Shown here: piece by piece, positions 12,276-23,443 of the stretch | Position numbering within the stretch: the stretch's first letter is position 1 | Layout of the letters: the number at the start of each line of letters is the position of its first letter | Source of the DNA: Portulaca oleracea | Taxonomy: Eukaryota > Streptophyta > Magnoliopsida > Caryophyllales > Portulacaceae | NCBI GenBank assembly: GCA_029582165.1 | Contig: CM055874.1 | Coordinates: 31,688,383 to 31,752,382, forward strand | Direction of reading: 5' to 3' | Length of the DNA: 64,000 bases | The notes under the pieces: generated by a model | Databases searched by the model: none | What the model was told of the DNA's origin: nothing | Seen by the model: only the letters and a program-made list of their open reading frames with translations | Program-made: the position numbers and the translations under genes

Positions 12276-12940
12276 CATGTTTCTGCCTAGGGGTATCGTC
12301 CACAAATTGGTCCGATTAAAAATACATGAATGACCACACAGTGTGTGTGGTTTGGCCACAAACAGAAAGTAATGTGGCCGAAGACAAATGTTTGTGGCCA
12401 TGTACTCAACCATGCGTTAACTATATCTATATGTACATAACAAATTACACATCCATAAATGCTTGTAAAGAATCAAACTGTTCTGTCAATAGACAAATTA
12501 TGCATCAACCCCACACAACCAATTACCGACCACACATACTACCACCACCTTTACGCAAACCCCCTGGATCGTCGGGCCATTGTTTCGCTACAACCGTCCA
12601 GGCATGTTTGTGCCATGATGAATAACCACCAAATTGGTCCCCCTTAAATAACATGATTGATCACACAATGTGTGAATTTTTGGCCACACCTTGAAAGTAA
12701 TGTGGCCACAAACTAACAAATGTGGTCCTGTGTTCAACCATGCATTATCTACGTACCCATTTACATAATAACACACACGTCCACACATGCATGTAAAAAA
12801 CCTATATCTGCCATCAAAATGGACTCGCTATCCATCACCACGCACAACCAATTGCCGACCACACTTACTAACACCCACCCCGTCCCCCTACCCAAACCCA
12901 CTGGGTCGTCCGGTCATGGTTTCGTTGCAACATTCCCAGG
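12276..12940. repeat. Tandem duplication in the first large intron of the ULP1-like gene
   Basis: Two copies of about 327 bp (12276-12602 and 12603-12940) start CATGTTTNTGCC and share the CAAATTGGTCC, TGGCCACA, ACCAATTNCCGACCACAC and GGNTCGTC landmarks in the same order. They have diverged considerably, so the duplication is old. Each copy carries several GACCACAC or GTGTGG words. Confidence 0.8.
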
Positions 12941-13189
12941 CACAACACATATCCCCACGAAGAAAACAATATACCAAAACGAAATTGAAAACCTAAATAT
13001 TGTAAATATGACATACCCGGATAGTGCGGCACCTACGTCGCCGATGACCCGTTCCACCGGTAATCTGCTATCCTGTGAGGCGGCGCGTAAATAACATGTC
13101 AAAATTATAGAGTTCAAAAAGCCTATACTCAAGCTATTGGCGACCGAAAAATGGTTGAACACGCACAAATAATGACATACCTCAGTCAT

Positions 13190-13572
13190 GGTCGGTCAAC
13201 CGAGTTTGCCTCCTCTGTGGTGGGCGTTCGACGGATGATGTGTGACTGGTGTTTCCCGGCAAGTCGACTCCCAGCCAGTGCTCGCAGCTACTCAATTTTT
13301 TGTCACCGTCGTTCACCGTTTTTCTACTGCAAAACCCTAGCCCCGACGATGTGGATTCGAACTTGTGTTTCTCTCTCCCAATATTTTTCCGGTCAGACTC
13401 TTGCAGCAAGTAATGATTAACAGTAAGGAAATAAACTAAACTGTCAAACCAAACTCCTTGATACCCGCGATATGATAAATTCACAATCAATTTAATTTTT
13501 TTTTTTCCACACGTGTGGCTGTTTTAGGGGGTGGATTAGTGGTTTTAATCTCAACCCTACGATGTAGATTGG
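13190..13572 (-). promoter_or_regulatory. Probable 5' region of the ULP1-like gene
   Basis: This stretch lies between the right TIR and the proposed ATG at 13189-13187 (ATGACTGAG followed by GTATGT). It should hold the promoter and 5' UTR. I see no clear TATA box in the expected orientation, so this rests on position only. Confidence 0.4.
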
Positions 13573-13631
13573 ATGGCCAGGATCCTCTCTTCCTACCTTC
13601 CTACCTAATGTTCCTTCCTACTGGATAGATT

Positions 13632-13634
<3 letters not shown>
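13573..13634 (-). repeat. MULE right terminal inverted repeat
   Basis: 62 bp, inverted copy of 1179-1240. It starts on the minus strand with GTGAATCTATCCAGTAGG, against GGGAATGGATCCAGTAGG at the other end. It is followed directly by the (TA)n tract. Confidence 0.92.

Positions 13635-13684
<50 letters not shown>
13635..13684. repeat. (TA)n microsatellite right of the MULE
   Basis: About 25 TA units, the other half of the tract at 1139-1178. Confidence 0.92.
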
Positions 13685-13687
<3 letters not shown>

Positions 13688-14041
13688 ATATGTGGGTTTA
13701 TATTAATTTCATTTTTTGTTGTTTAGTACACTTTCTTTTTATATTAGAAATATCACTTTAAAAAACATTTTTCTTACTAATAAGATGTTTTATATGAAAT
13801 ATGAATGGTCATTTAATTTAATTTTTATTATTGTAGTTTGCAATTAGTTAGTGTTATTTGAGTAACTTACCCTACTCATTAATATGCATATAATAATTTT
13901 TAAATAAATTTAAAATGAACAATTACTACGCATTAATATATATGCATTAATATTTAAAAAAAAATAAAATAAAAAATCAATTAGAGATTTCCAAGAATGC
14001 GCTCTTCAAATTACACATATTTCGATCCTCGTCCTTTGTAC

Positions 14042-14044
<3 letters not shown>
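13685..14044. repeat. Continuation of the left TA-bounded repeat copy
   Basis: Matches 15280-15640 over its length, from TGTGGGTTTATATTAATTTC to CCTTTGTAC. No coding sequence seen. Confidence 0.85.

Positions 14045-14127
<83 letters not shown>
14045..14127. repeat. (TA)n microsatellite, about 41 units
   Basis: Uninterrupted TA dinucleotides between the two copies of the AT-rich repeat. Confidence 0.95.
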
Positions 14128-14128
<1 letters not shown>

Positions 14129-15644
14129 TAGCCTTTTGACCCATGCGTTGCACGAAACACAATTAAAATACATATTTATAAAAATTTAATTTATTTACCT
14201 TTTTTATGAAAGTATTTATGAATTTATTATTTATAAATATAGTTTTTCTATTGAATATTTTGTTACTTATATCCATTCAAAGACATTTACATTTAAACAA
14301 AACATGCACTAACTCACTACGTACAAACGTTTTGCACCATTCATCGAACAAAAAGAAATTTACATTTAGAGAAAATGTTATGTGATGCTATTTATTCAGT
14401 TTTTAAAATAAAAATTTACTTTTTCTGGTATACAATTTACTTATGATTTATCAATACGTAATATGTATCTTTTGTTATTGCACCATAATATATATCTTTT
14501 GATTGAGCTCTAACATTTTCTTAGAGTATACAATAGTATGTTTTAGAAATTTATCTTTGAATTTGAGTCATAATACTTACAACCTGTTCTACAATATATT
14601 CAACAACCTACAATAACATAACATTATAATTTCAAGCAACGAATCATCATGTTCAAATTGTAATTGAGGTGCATTTAAAATTTGAAAATATTACATGTAT
14701 GTCAAGTAGTTTTTTTCACAAATTATGTATGAATAAAATTTGTTCTTACTAATATTTGGCTTCAAAACTTTACAGGCAATTGAAAGCCTCTTTGATTTTT
14801 CTTGCAAGAATTACACAAACATTGATCAATATTCTGAAATAAAATCAAAATAAAGAGAGAAAAATTGACCAAAAGAATTAACATAATCTCATATAAAACT
14901 AATAGTGAGACTAAATACACATCACCAATAAATTGTCCCACAAAACTAAATACGTACACACATATACCCATGCTATTTATATTATTTGAAAAGCTTTTGG
15001 AATACATTTATATATATATATATATATAAAATGTGGAAAGTAAGTGGAATACGAAGCATGTTTTAAGAATATAGGCATAAATACATAATAGTTAAGTTAC
15101 ATAGAAAGTCAATAGGTAAATTATTAACAATTAATGTTGTATGTGATTTATAATAATGTAGATTATAAGTCCTAATCTGTTACAAATAGTAAAGTAAATA
15201 ACCAATTATTATTTTTATTTTTATCAATAACTAATTATATTAATTTTAGACATACATTTTCTTTATGTGTGTGTGTGTGATATGTGGGTTTATATTAATT
15301 TCATTTTTTTAATACATTTTCTTTTTATATTAGAAATATCACTTTAAGAAACATTTTTCTTACTAATAATATGTTTTATATGAAATATGAATGGTCATTT
15401 AATTTTATTTTATTATTTTAGTATGCAATTAGTTAATGTTATTTGTTTTTGGCTAGAGTAACTTACCCTACCCATTAATATGCATATAATAACTTTTAAA
15501 TAAAATTAAAATGAACAATTACTATGCATTAATATATATATGCATTAATATTTTTTAAAAAATAACATAAAATAATCAATTAGAGATTTCCAAGAATGAC
15601 CTCTTCAAATTACACATATTTCGATTCTCGTCCTTTGTACCCAT

Positions 15645-15650
<6 letters not shown>
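14128..15650 (-). mobile_element. Right copy of the TA-bounded repeat; possible Helitron relic
   Basis: Copy of the repeat at 1-1178/13685-14044 without the MITE and MULE. On the minus strand its end at 14128 reads CGTGCAACGCATGGGTC, then CTAG followed by T. A short hairpin followed by CTAG next to T is the signature of a Helitron 3' end, and insertion between A and T in a TA tract also fits. The stem is degraded (CGTGC against GCATG) and I do not find a convincing TC start near 15650, so the class is a suggestion. No replicase-helicase ORF is present. Confidence 0.45.
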
Positions 15651-15724
<74 letters not shown>

Positions 15725-15755
15725 TAATCTACATGTCCAAGGATTTGTTCCAAAC

Positions 15756-15801
<46 letters not shown>

Positions 15802-15837
15802 TAATCTACATGTCCAAGGATTTGTTCCAAACAATAT
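15651..15837. repeat. (TA)n tracts with a 40-bp direct repeat
   Basis: A TA tract to 15720 is followed by a 40-bp sequence starting GATGTAATCTACATGTCC (15721-15760), a second TA tract, and an identical copy of the 40-bp sequence (15798-15837). Period 77 bp. Consistent with replication slippage or unequal exchange in the microsatellite. Confidence 0.9.
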
Positions 15838-16714
15838 GTACTGGTAGTAAGTTTAGGAATCTCATTTTCTTGTTTTGCATTTTGAAAGTTGTGAGAGATA
15901 TCAGCTTTTAAAAAATGAGACATTTTTTGCCATCACCCCTACATTCCTACAACTTTTTGATCCAAGATAGTGTTCATCCTCTAGGATGACAACCTACAAC
16001 CATTTGCCCGTTTAGTACAAAGTACAGGTTGCATCTGTTGCAATATTCCAGGATGGTTATTCAAGGCAAAGGGAGGAGAAGATGGAGAATAAACAAAAAG
16101 CAAACACAAACATGGAACTAATAAACTAATGAACATGAAAAGAATCATAGAATTCATGGGCATGATTGTTGACACTGCAGAAACATTCGTTAAGTTACCA
16201 ACTTAGCCATATGGCATGAGTTAAAAGCCTATGAACCTAGTAAGCATCCATTCAATAAAGTCGATTTTCCAAAGTGATATGTCACACATTCACACAATTA
16301 CAAAACCGGGACAAAAGATAAACGCCTTTAAAATATGATAGATATTCAATTCTAAAGTATTCGGTACATTACTCAACTATTTCATTATGCACTGCCTGAA
16401 ACAATGAATATTGCAAACAATGATAATTATAGTACTCATTGTCATTCACATAGAAGAGCACTTCTAACTTTGAAATGATACAGGACCAGAAATTTAAGCA
16501 AATAAACATAACAAAAACACCAATATAAACCTACATTAGGCATGGTAACACATAATACAAGACCATATTGTCTCAACCATGGTATAAATAATAAGAAGAG
16601 TAATTTAACTTAAAACTAATTAAAGGCTCTATACATTTTGTTGTAATTTTACCAACTAATACACAATAAATAAGTTAATTTGTCCTTGTGTCAAGGGACA
16701 ATCATATCAAATTG
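15838..16714. other. Unassigned interval between the two transposon blocks
   Basis: About 0.9 kb that I cannot assign to any element in the window. It is AT-rich with no long ORF. The only coding candidate is the 60-codon minus-strand ORF at 15981-16163. Confidence 0.6.
15981..16163 (-). CDS. Possible small secreted peptide, 60 aa
   Basis: An ATG-started 60-residue ORF. Residues 6-26 form a strong hydrophobic stretch (MILFMFISLLVPCLCLLFVYS) typical of a signal peptide. A short polar tail with a Cys pair in CTKRANGC and a C-terminal RLSS follows. I do not recognise the peptide family. ORFs of this length occur by chance, and there is no supporting promoter or intron, so it is listed only because it sits in the one stretch not explained by transposons. 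Confidence 0.2.
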   Translation of the reverse strand: MPMNSMILFMFISLLVPCLCLLFVYSPSSPPFALNNHPGILQQMQPVLCTKRANGCRLSS

Positions 16715-17273
16715 TGTTAGGATTCTTAGGACGTAATTAGCAGACAAACAATAATAAGGCGAAAAAATAAATAAAGATTCAACACAAGGAATTAACGTGG
16801 AAAAATCCAAACCGGGAAAAAACCATGAATGATGCACTATCAGAGGATTACAACAGTATTTCAGAGATTCCCAGATCTCCACAATCTCTCACAACCTCCC
16901 TAGAGTTACAACCTGAGAACTCAACACTCATAGATGAGCCTCACACAACTCCCTCAGGGACACAGAGATTACAGGTCAATCTCTTGTGGTATAAGATGAA
17001 ACACTCTCAATTGCTATTGTTGTTATAAGGAGGACCTGACCTCAATATATACTAGAAGGTATAGAAGGAAACCCTAGGATACAACCTAGAAAAATAGTCG
17101 TCGCAAGGAAAAAACACAATCGTGGGCCATCAATCACAGCCCATCAAAATAACACGCAGAAGCCATCAGGCACTGGTAGCGCCCACAAGCGCTGGCAGCG
17201 GATCACACACGCTAGCAGCGTGTGACACGTCCGACCATCTGGACTAGGCGTTGGCAGCGTGTCCCGGCCGCTG
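16715..17273 (-). repeat. 3' LTR of copia A, outer part
   Basis: Matches 30189 onward of the 5' LTR. The last five bases, CGCTG at 17269-17273, are duplicated at 28506-28510 around element B. A TATATATT box on the minus strand lies near 17045, with its counterpart near 30524. GCTGGCAGCG words recur toward the right end of this LTR. Confidence 0.9.
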
Positions 17274-18164
17274 TGTAATACCCCCAAAATTTAATCCTTT
17301 CTTAATTACAATTAGGTTGCTAATTAAACCCTAATCTTATTTATTCTCAAATTAATTTAATCGTCATAATCGACTTTTACAAAAAAATTATTATTATTTT
17401 CGAAAAATATTATTTTAGCCTCTTTTATATTTTAAATTATGATTTCATTTAAGTTTTGAGTACTAGTAAACTCTTAATTAAAATTACAAATTATTTTCAT
17501 ATAACAACCCATGCTTTTAAGTATCATTTATTTTAATTAATTCTGTTTTAATTATCATTATTGTGCATTATTTGATTTACTTAGCCAAACCCTTCTCTTG
17601 AATAATTTAAAGAGTTAATTTTATTTTCTTAATGAATTACACATGTTTTTCTTATTTTGATAGATAAAATAATAATAATAATAATAATAATACTTCCTTT
17701 TTTTATTAAAGTACTAAAATTCTTTTGGGAATGTAAAGAGGAGCATAAAGGAGGTTGAAAAAAATTTAAGCACTGCAGCTAGTGTCCAGGAACGAAAGGT
17801 GTTGTTGGCCAAGCTCAAGAGGTTGAAAATGAAAGATGAAATCATGTGGTGGCAACGGGCTAAGAAGGACTATCTTCTGTATGGCGACCAAAATTCGAGA
17901 TGGTTTCATCAAAAAGCTTCAGCCCGCAAGAAAGCAAATACCATCACCCAATTAATCGGCCCTGATGGAGTCCTCTACAACACCCCGGAAGACCTTGAAA
18001 AACTCTTCCTGGACTACTACGGAACCCTTTTCTGGTCAGATCACGTCTGCAGTTTTCCAAATGCATCCAGGGAAGTCACCAGGGCCCGACGGTTTCAACC
18101 CGCACTTTTACCAGCGTTTTTGGCACATCATCGGCCCAGATGTCATAGCGGCAGTCAAGCATTT

Positions 18165-18726
18165 TGTTAGAGAAAAGTGAGTAGCAAGGTAACAGCGGAA
18201 GCGAATAATAGAATCGAAAACGAGATGACGGATATTACGACAAAATTTAGGAACGAAAAATAAGCGATAAAATCAAACACCAGAATTATGTGGGAAACCG
18301 AAGAACTCGGAGAAAAACCCACAGACACGGCATGCCTAAAATAATCCACTATGAGAAAGAGGAGTACAACTCGATCACTATCACAGGTGTGATGCGATCC
18401 ACAAAGGAGATTACAATAACAATCTCTCAACACTTAACTCACAATCTCTCAGATACACTGGGAAAATATTGGTGAGACCCTTTCTCTCTCAATATTTTCT
18501 CTCTAGCTCTCTGTGTTTTCCGATGTGTTTTGGTGGAGAAACATGCACCCTATTTATAGGAGAACTCCCTATAACCTAACTTGACTCCACTCCAAATAGA
18601 TTTAGAATCTAATACAATTTAGGAAACCCAACACAATAAGGAAACCTAAATAATATCCTAATACAATTAGGAAACAAATAATTGTGAGATCAAGAGATTT
18701 GGTGATTTTAGGACACTTTCCTAACA
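18165..18726 (-). repeat. 3' LTR of copia D
   Basis: 562 bp, matching 22880-23443. It has the minus-strand TATA box CTATAAATAG near 18550. Confidence 0.95.
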
Positions 18727-18899
18727 AACTCCACCTTGGACTAAAATCAACGAATCATCGGTCCGGATAAACATCTTGATCGCCGCCATCAACATGCCCT
18801 CCGCAGGCGTGCACAGGCTCTCACATGCTTAGAACACCAACTAAGTCAAACAATGTTCGAACTTAGCTATAGATAGAGCTTGGTTAACATGTCTGCAGG

Positions 18900-21800
18900 A
18901 TTATCGAAGTATGAACCTTCTTCACCACGATCTCTCCTGCAAGAATCGTATCTCCGATGAAGTGATACCGACGCTTATATGCTTGGTCCTCGAATGATAA
19001 GTGTCATTCTTGTCGATGTATAGCACTGATCGTTTGAATAAACCACGCCTCGCCCGTGGTACTCCAAGCTCCATGACCAATCCCTCAACCGGATGGCCTC
19101 CTTCACTCCTTCCACAGTGAATATATTCAAATTTGTAGTAGACAAGGTCGCTATAGATCAAGTGAAGCTTTCCAAGATATTGCTCCCACACATGACGAAC
19201 ACATACCCCAAATCGGCGTCTCCTATCCAGATCTCCACCATAATCAAGATCAACATAACTCGTAACATCGACGTTGCATCACTACCTCTATCATACAGAT
19301 GCCCTTCTCCAAAGTACCCTTCACATAGCGAAGGATCCACTTCACTCCTTCCCAATGCTCCTTCCTGGATTCTCGATATATCTACTCACCACACTAATCT
19401 GCGTGGGATAGGTCAGTCTAGTACACACCATAGCATACATCAAACTACCAATTGCACTAGCATAGGAATATTAGACATCCTCCTTACCTCCAAATCAGAT
19501 TTAGGGCGCTTCACCAAACAACTCAAGTGCGGCTAAAGGAGTTGAAAGCGCTTTAGCTTTCTCATGTTGAATCTGTCCAACACCTCCAGATATTTCTTCT
19601 GAGACAGGAACAGCTTCCCTGCCTTTCTATCCCTTTGGATCTCCATACCCAAAATCTTCTTCGCCGCTCCGAGGTCTTTCATCTCAAACTCCTGGTTAAG
19701 TTGAGATTTCAGCTTCTTTATTAGTGACATGTCCCTGGAGGCAATCAACATGTCATCCACATACAATAATAAATAATGAAAGACCTTTCTTCAAATTGCT
19801 TGTAGTACACACAATTATCATAGTGACTTCTTATGTACCCTTGCCCTACCATAAAGGTATCAAACCTTTTGTACCACTGCCTGGGTGCCTGTTAAAGTCC
19901 ATACAAGGACTTCCTTAATCTGCGCATACTGCTCCTCGTTTACGAGAACGATGAAACCCTCTCGCCTCATATATATGTCCTCCTCCAACTCGCCATGGAG
20001 GAAAGCTGTCTTGACATCAAGTTGCTCCAACTCCAAATCAAATAGAGCAACAAAGGCAAGCAAGGTGCGGATCGACGTATGCCTCACGACTGGCGAGAAT
20101 ATTTCGTTGTAGTCGATTCCTTCTTTTGGTCGCAACCCCTTACCACTAATCGGCCTTCCACCTTGCACTTTCTACACCAGGATACCTTCCTTTCTTTGTA
20201 CACCCACTTCGCAGTAAGAGCTCGTCGCCCTTTAGGCAACTCACATAGTTCCCATGTATGATTTTTCTGCAGATTCTCCATCTCCTCTTGGATAGCTCCT
20301 ATCCATTTGAGGCATTCTGACAAGAGATGGCCTCCGATAGGTAGAAGGTTCAAGACCTTCGTGAGTCTCCTCTGCAACACTCAACGCATAAGCAATCATA
20401 GCATCATCTTCTTCAAGATATCACGGTCTCCCGATCTCCTCCCGGACGATCCCTAGCACGCATGGTTGTTCCTCCACCGAGGAACATTCGCCTCAATCTC
20501 GTGCTCATCAACTCGAGTTGGTTCAGAGCATCGATGGTTGCTCGATTGCAGTTCCAAAGCCTCCACGCCAGAGCTGCTCCACCTCGAACACCATTCTTCC
20601 TGCATCCTTCTCCTGATTTCCTGCATCATCAGAAGTACCGGTAGATTCCATTCCAGATAACATAGCAGTTTCAATAAAGGTTACATCTCTAGACTGAATA
20701 ACTTTCATCAAATTAGGACAACACATTCTATATCCCTTTGACTCGGACTGTAACCTAGAAACATGCATTTAACGATTTCGAGAGAAACTTCCATCATTCA
20801 TGGACATATACAGACATCCAAAAATTCTCAAGTTAGAATAATTAATCGATTACTGTCCATACTTCCTCCGAATCGTATTCGATAGAGGCATGAGGTGATC
20901 TGTCACAGTAGCGAGTAGTAGATATCATTTCGCCGAGCGATTTGTTCTTCCAAAGCCTGCTCGAGAGCATGCGTGGGCTTTCTCCAGAGTGTCCTGTTGA
21001 TTCTCTCGGCTACATTTGCTTTGAGGCTTACCCACCAAGGTTCGATGCCTCGCAATCCCACGCTTCTCGCAGACCAAGAAATTAATCAACAAACTCCAAC
21101 CCATTGTCAGTCCTGAGTTTCTTGATTTTCCTGCCTGTCTGGTTCTCCACCAAAGCTTTGAACTTCTTGAAATATGAGAATGTCTCATTCTTGTGCCGCA
21201 GGAAATAAACCCAAGTCTTCCTCGAGAAGTCATCCACGAATGTCAACATGTAGCGCCACACCGATGATGGCACTCTAGCAGGACCTCACAAATCTGAATG
21301 AATATAATCAAGGATCCCTGCTATTGTATGTTTAGCCCTTGAAAAGCTAACCCTCTTCTGTTTCCCGTAGACACAGTGATCGCAAAACTCCAACTTGCCG
21401 ATCTTTGCGCCTTCAAGGTATCCCTTCTTGCTCAATATTGACATTCTCTTCTCGCCCATATGGCATAGTCTCATGTGCCACAATTTTGTGCTGTCGGACT
21501 CATCAAGATTTAGGACTGATTATTCCATTTCCTGATGTTAGCAATGTACAGTGGCCAAATAGGATCATTTTCGTCCCGAGACCTTTTACTTTTTTTTCTA
21601 ATCCGCTGCAGATCCTGTCACTGTAGACCCCTGCAGGATGTATAGACTGCCCTTCCTGATTCCCTTCATAAGAACCATGGAACCCCTGCACACTTTCAAA
21701 ACACCATCTTCTCCTTTGTACCTACAGCCGTTAGCTTCAAGAGTACCCAAAGAAATTAAATTTCGAGTCATGTTAGGGATATGACGAACCTCCTTGAGAG

Positions 21801-22866
21801 TTCTAATGATGCCATCATGAGTCTTGATTTTGATGCTACCGATTCTCTGAACTTGCAGCCGTGTCGTTACCACGACTACGATCCCTGTCAACACTCTCAT
21901 AAGACTCAAACCACCCCATGAGGACACATATGATAGGTGCACCGTGTCAAGAACCCATTCATCTCTAGCTATCCTACTCGATGTGGTAGCCAAGGCATCA
22001 TCCAGAACTACAAACCCATCACCATCCGACTCTGACTCTACGCAGTTTGAGGTACCAGTTTGGTGTGATTATCCTTACTCTCCTTGATCTCTGTTTTGCC
22101 CAATGGTCTCTCTCTATATGCCCCATCTTACTACAGAGTTACACTTCTTATTCTTGTGAGGATTCCTAGACTTCAACGGTGTTTAGACCTCCTCTAGACC
22201 CGCTTCCCTTACGCTCGATTTCTACCCTTACAACCATAGCATCACCACCTGGTCATCACCATCGGTATCAAGTTTCTCCTTAGACAGGAAACTAGCCTTT
22301 ACTTCACTAAGGTTAAGGTCACCACGATTCCCATACAACATGATTTCCTTAAATTGTTTATGTGATGCAGAAGGACAGAATTAAATGAAAAGCCTTATCC
22401 TCATCAAGGTGTTTTATATCCATTGATTCCAATTCGAATAATAGAATCAAATTCACTAAGATGTGCTGAATAGAAGTACCTTGGGGCATCTTCACTGTAG
22501 AATTTCTCCTTCATTCGGTACTTGTTTGCACGACTCTTCGACATGTACTGACTCTTCCATTTGGTCCAGAGCTCCGAGGTTTCTCGATATGCATCACCTC
22601 TCTCGAATGTGCTCCGCCAAGCACAATTGAATCCTGCAGTCTTATCTTCAAGCTTCTTCCACTCCTCGAGTCGATTCCTTGATATCCTTCCTCGAGTTTT
22701 GGAATTCATCATCGCTCATCGTCGCATCGCCTTCGTGTCGGGATACTCAATCACATCCCATAACCCGCTTTGAATCAGACCGCCTTCATCTGCAGCCTCC
22801 ACATAGTAAAACTCCTCGTTCCATCAAATTTTGAATATCGCACTTCATGATTGAAGTCTCCACCTT
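18900..22866 (-). pseudogene. Copia D gag-pol, heavily frameshifted
   Basis: Reading the minus strand from 22866 down: gag remains (22712-22404), protease region around 21993-21598 where DEWVLDT is followed by a degraded active-site Gly context, then RHIPNMTRNLISLG. Next come the GAG-pre-integrase (MWHMRLCHMGEKRMSIL, 21483-21286) and integrase core (FVDDFSRKTWVYFLRHKNE, 21273-21082). The reverse transcriptase has YNEIFSPVV and LDVKTAFLHGELEEDIYM (20168-19950), the YVDDML catalytic motif near 19760 and MKDLGAAKKILGMEI. RNase H sequence near 18900-19500 is barely recognisable. The order PR-INT-RT-RH is that of Ty1/copia. Frames change at least six times. Confidence 0.9.
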
Positions 22867-22879
22867 GCTCGATACCACT

Positions 22880-23443
22880 TGTTAGAAAAGTGAGTAGCAA
22901 GGTAACAAAGCGAATAATAGAATCGAAACGAGATGACGGATATTACGACAAAATTTAGGAACGAAAATAAGCGATAAAATCAAACACGTAATTACGTGGG
23001 AAACCAAGAACTGAGAAAAACCTCCACTGACGGCGACAACTTAAAATAATCCACTATGAGAAAAGAGGAGTACAACCTGATCACTATCACAGGGTGTGAT
23101 GCGATCCACAAAGGAGATTACAATAACAATCTCTCAACACTCAACTCACAATCTCTCAGGATACACTGGGGAAAATATTGGTGAGACCCCTTTCTCTCTC
23201 AATATTTTCTCTCTCTCTAGCTCTCTGTGTTTTCCGATGTGTTTTTGGTGGAGAAACATGCACCCTATTTATAGGGAGAACTCCCTATAACCTAACTTGA
23301 CTCCCACTCCAAATAGATTTAGAATCTAATACAATTTAGGAAACCCAACACAATAAGGAAACCTAAATAATATCCTAATACAATTAGGAAACAAAAAATT
23401 GTGAGATCAAGAGATTTGGTGATTTTAGGACACTTTCCTAACA
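22880..23443 (-). repeat. 5' LTR of copia D
   Basis: 564 bp copy of 18165-18726. A TATA box CTATAAATAG lies near 23265 on the minus strand, where transcription of the element would start. Confidence 0.95.

Larger units (their letters stand above)
6901..13189 (-). pseudogene. ULP1-like C48 peptidase homologue carried by the MULE, decayed
   Basis: A multi-exon minus-strand gene of the ULP1 (SUMO protease)-like family that plant MULEs carry. Modelled exons: 13189-13181, 13072-13017, about 12157-11580, 11463-10783, 10693-10472, 10319-10028, 9576-8613, 8520-8343, 8258-8133, one near 7740-7660, 7580-7444, 7353-7144 and 7050-6901. Most joins from 10783 downward keep phase. The N-terminal half has a plant-mobile-type region (DLGFGGFLNLKMKLLPG, VTKEDIFITTGLPRG) and a low-complexity linker. 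The C-terminal half resembles the C48 core: RGDVIAVRL, DGRYFLWCADL, then GVDSDIYCMRHMETFFG. Where active ULP1 proteins have His-Trp and Asp-Cys-Gly, this copy reads Arg-Tyr and Asp-Ser-Asp, so catalytic His and Cys appear lost. Frameshifts lie near 11390, 11065, 9375, 8690 and 7508, and a TGA at 7258-7260. The join into the 12157 exon does not keep phase. Confidence 0.78.
1179..13634. mobile_element. Mutator-like element (MULE), 12.46 kb, carrying transposase and ULP1-like gene
   Basis: A complete element bounded by 62-bp terminal inverted repeats (1179-1240 and 13573-13634) that start GGGAAT and GTGAAT and then agree almost perfectly. It was inserted into a (TA)n tract. It holds two convergent genes: a MudrA/FAR1-type transposase on + (1545-5096) and a ULP1-like C48 peptidase homologue on - (13189-6901). 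ULP1-like genes are known passengers of plant MULEs (Kaonashi-type and related elements). Both genes are broken by stops and frameshifts, so this copy looks non-autonomous now. The non-coding parts (1241-1544, 5097-6900, introns, 12180-13570) are full of GTGTGGTC or GACCACAC words. Confidence 0.9.
18165..23443 (-). mobile_element. Copia-type retrotransposon D nested in the LINE
   Basis: LTRs 18165-18726 (3') and 22880-23443 (5'), both TGTTAG...CCTAACA in + orientation, flanked by perfect CATTT duplications (18160-18164, 23444-23448). On the minus strand the PBS TGGTATCGAGC (22867-22877) follows the 5' LTR, and the purine tract AAGGTGGAGTT (18727-18737) precedes the 3' LTR. It is the youngest insertion in the nest by position. 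The two LTRs differ by many small indels as well as substitutions. Confidence 0.95.

Noticed and set aside
13977..14162. Open frames rich in Ile-Tyr (also at 1102-1296 and 15729-15923)
   Set aside because: Translations of (TA)n microsatellites.
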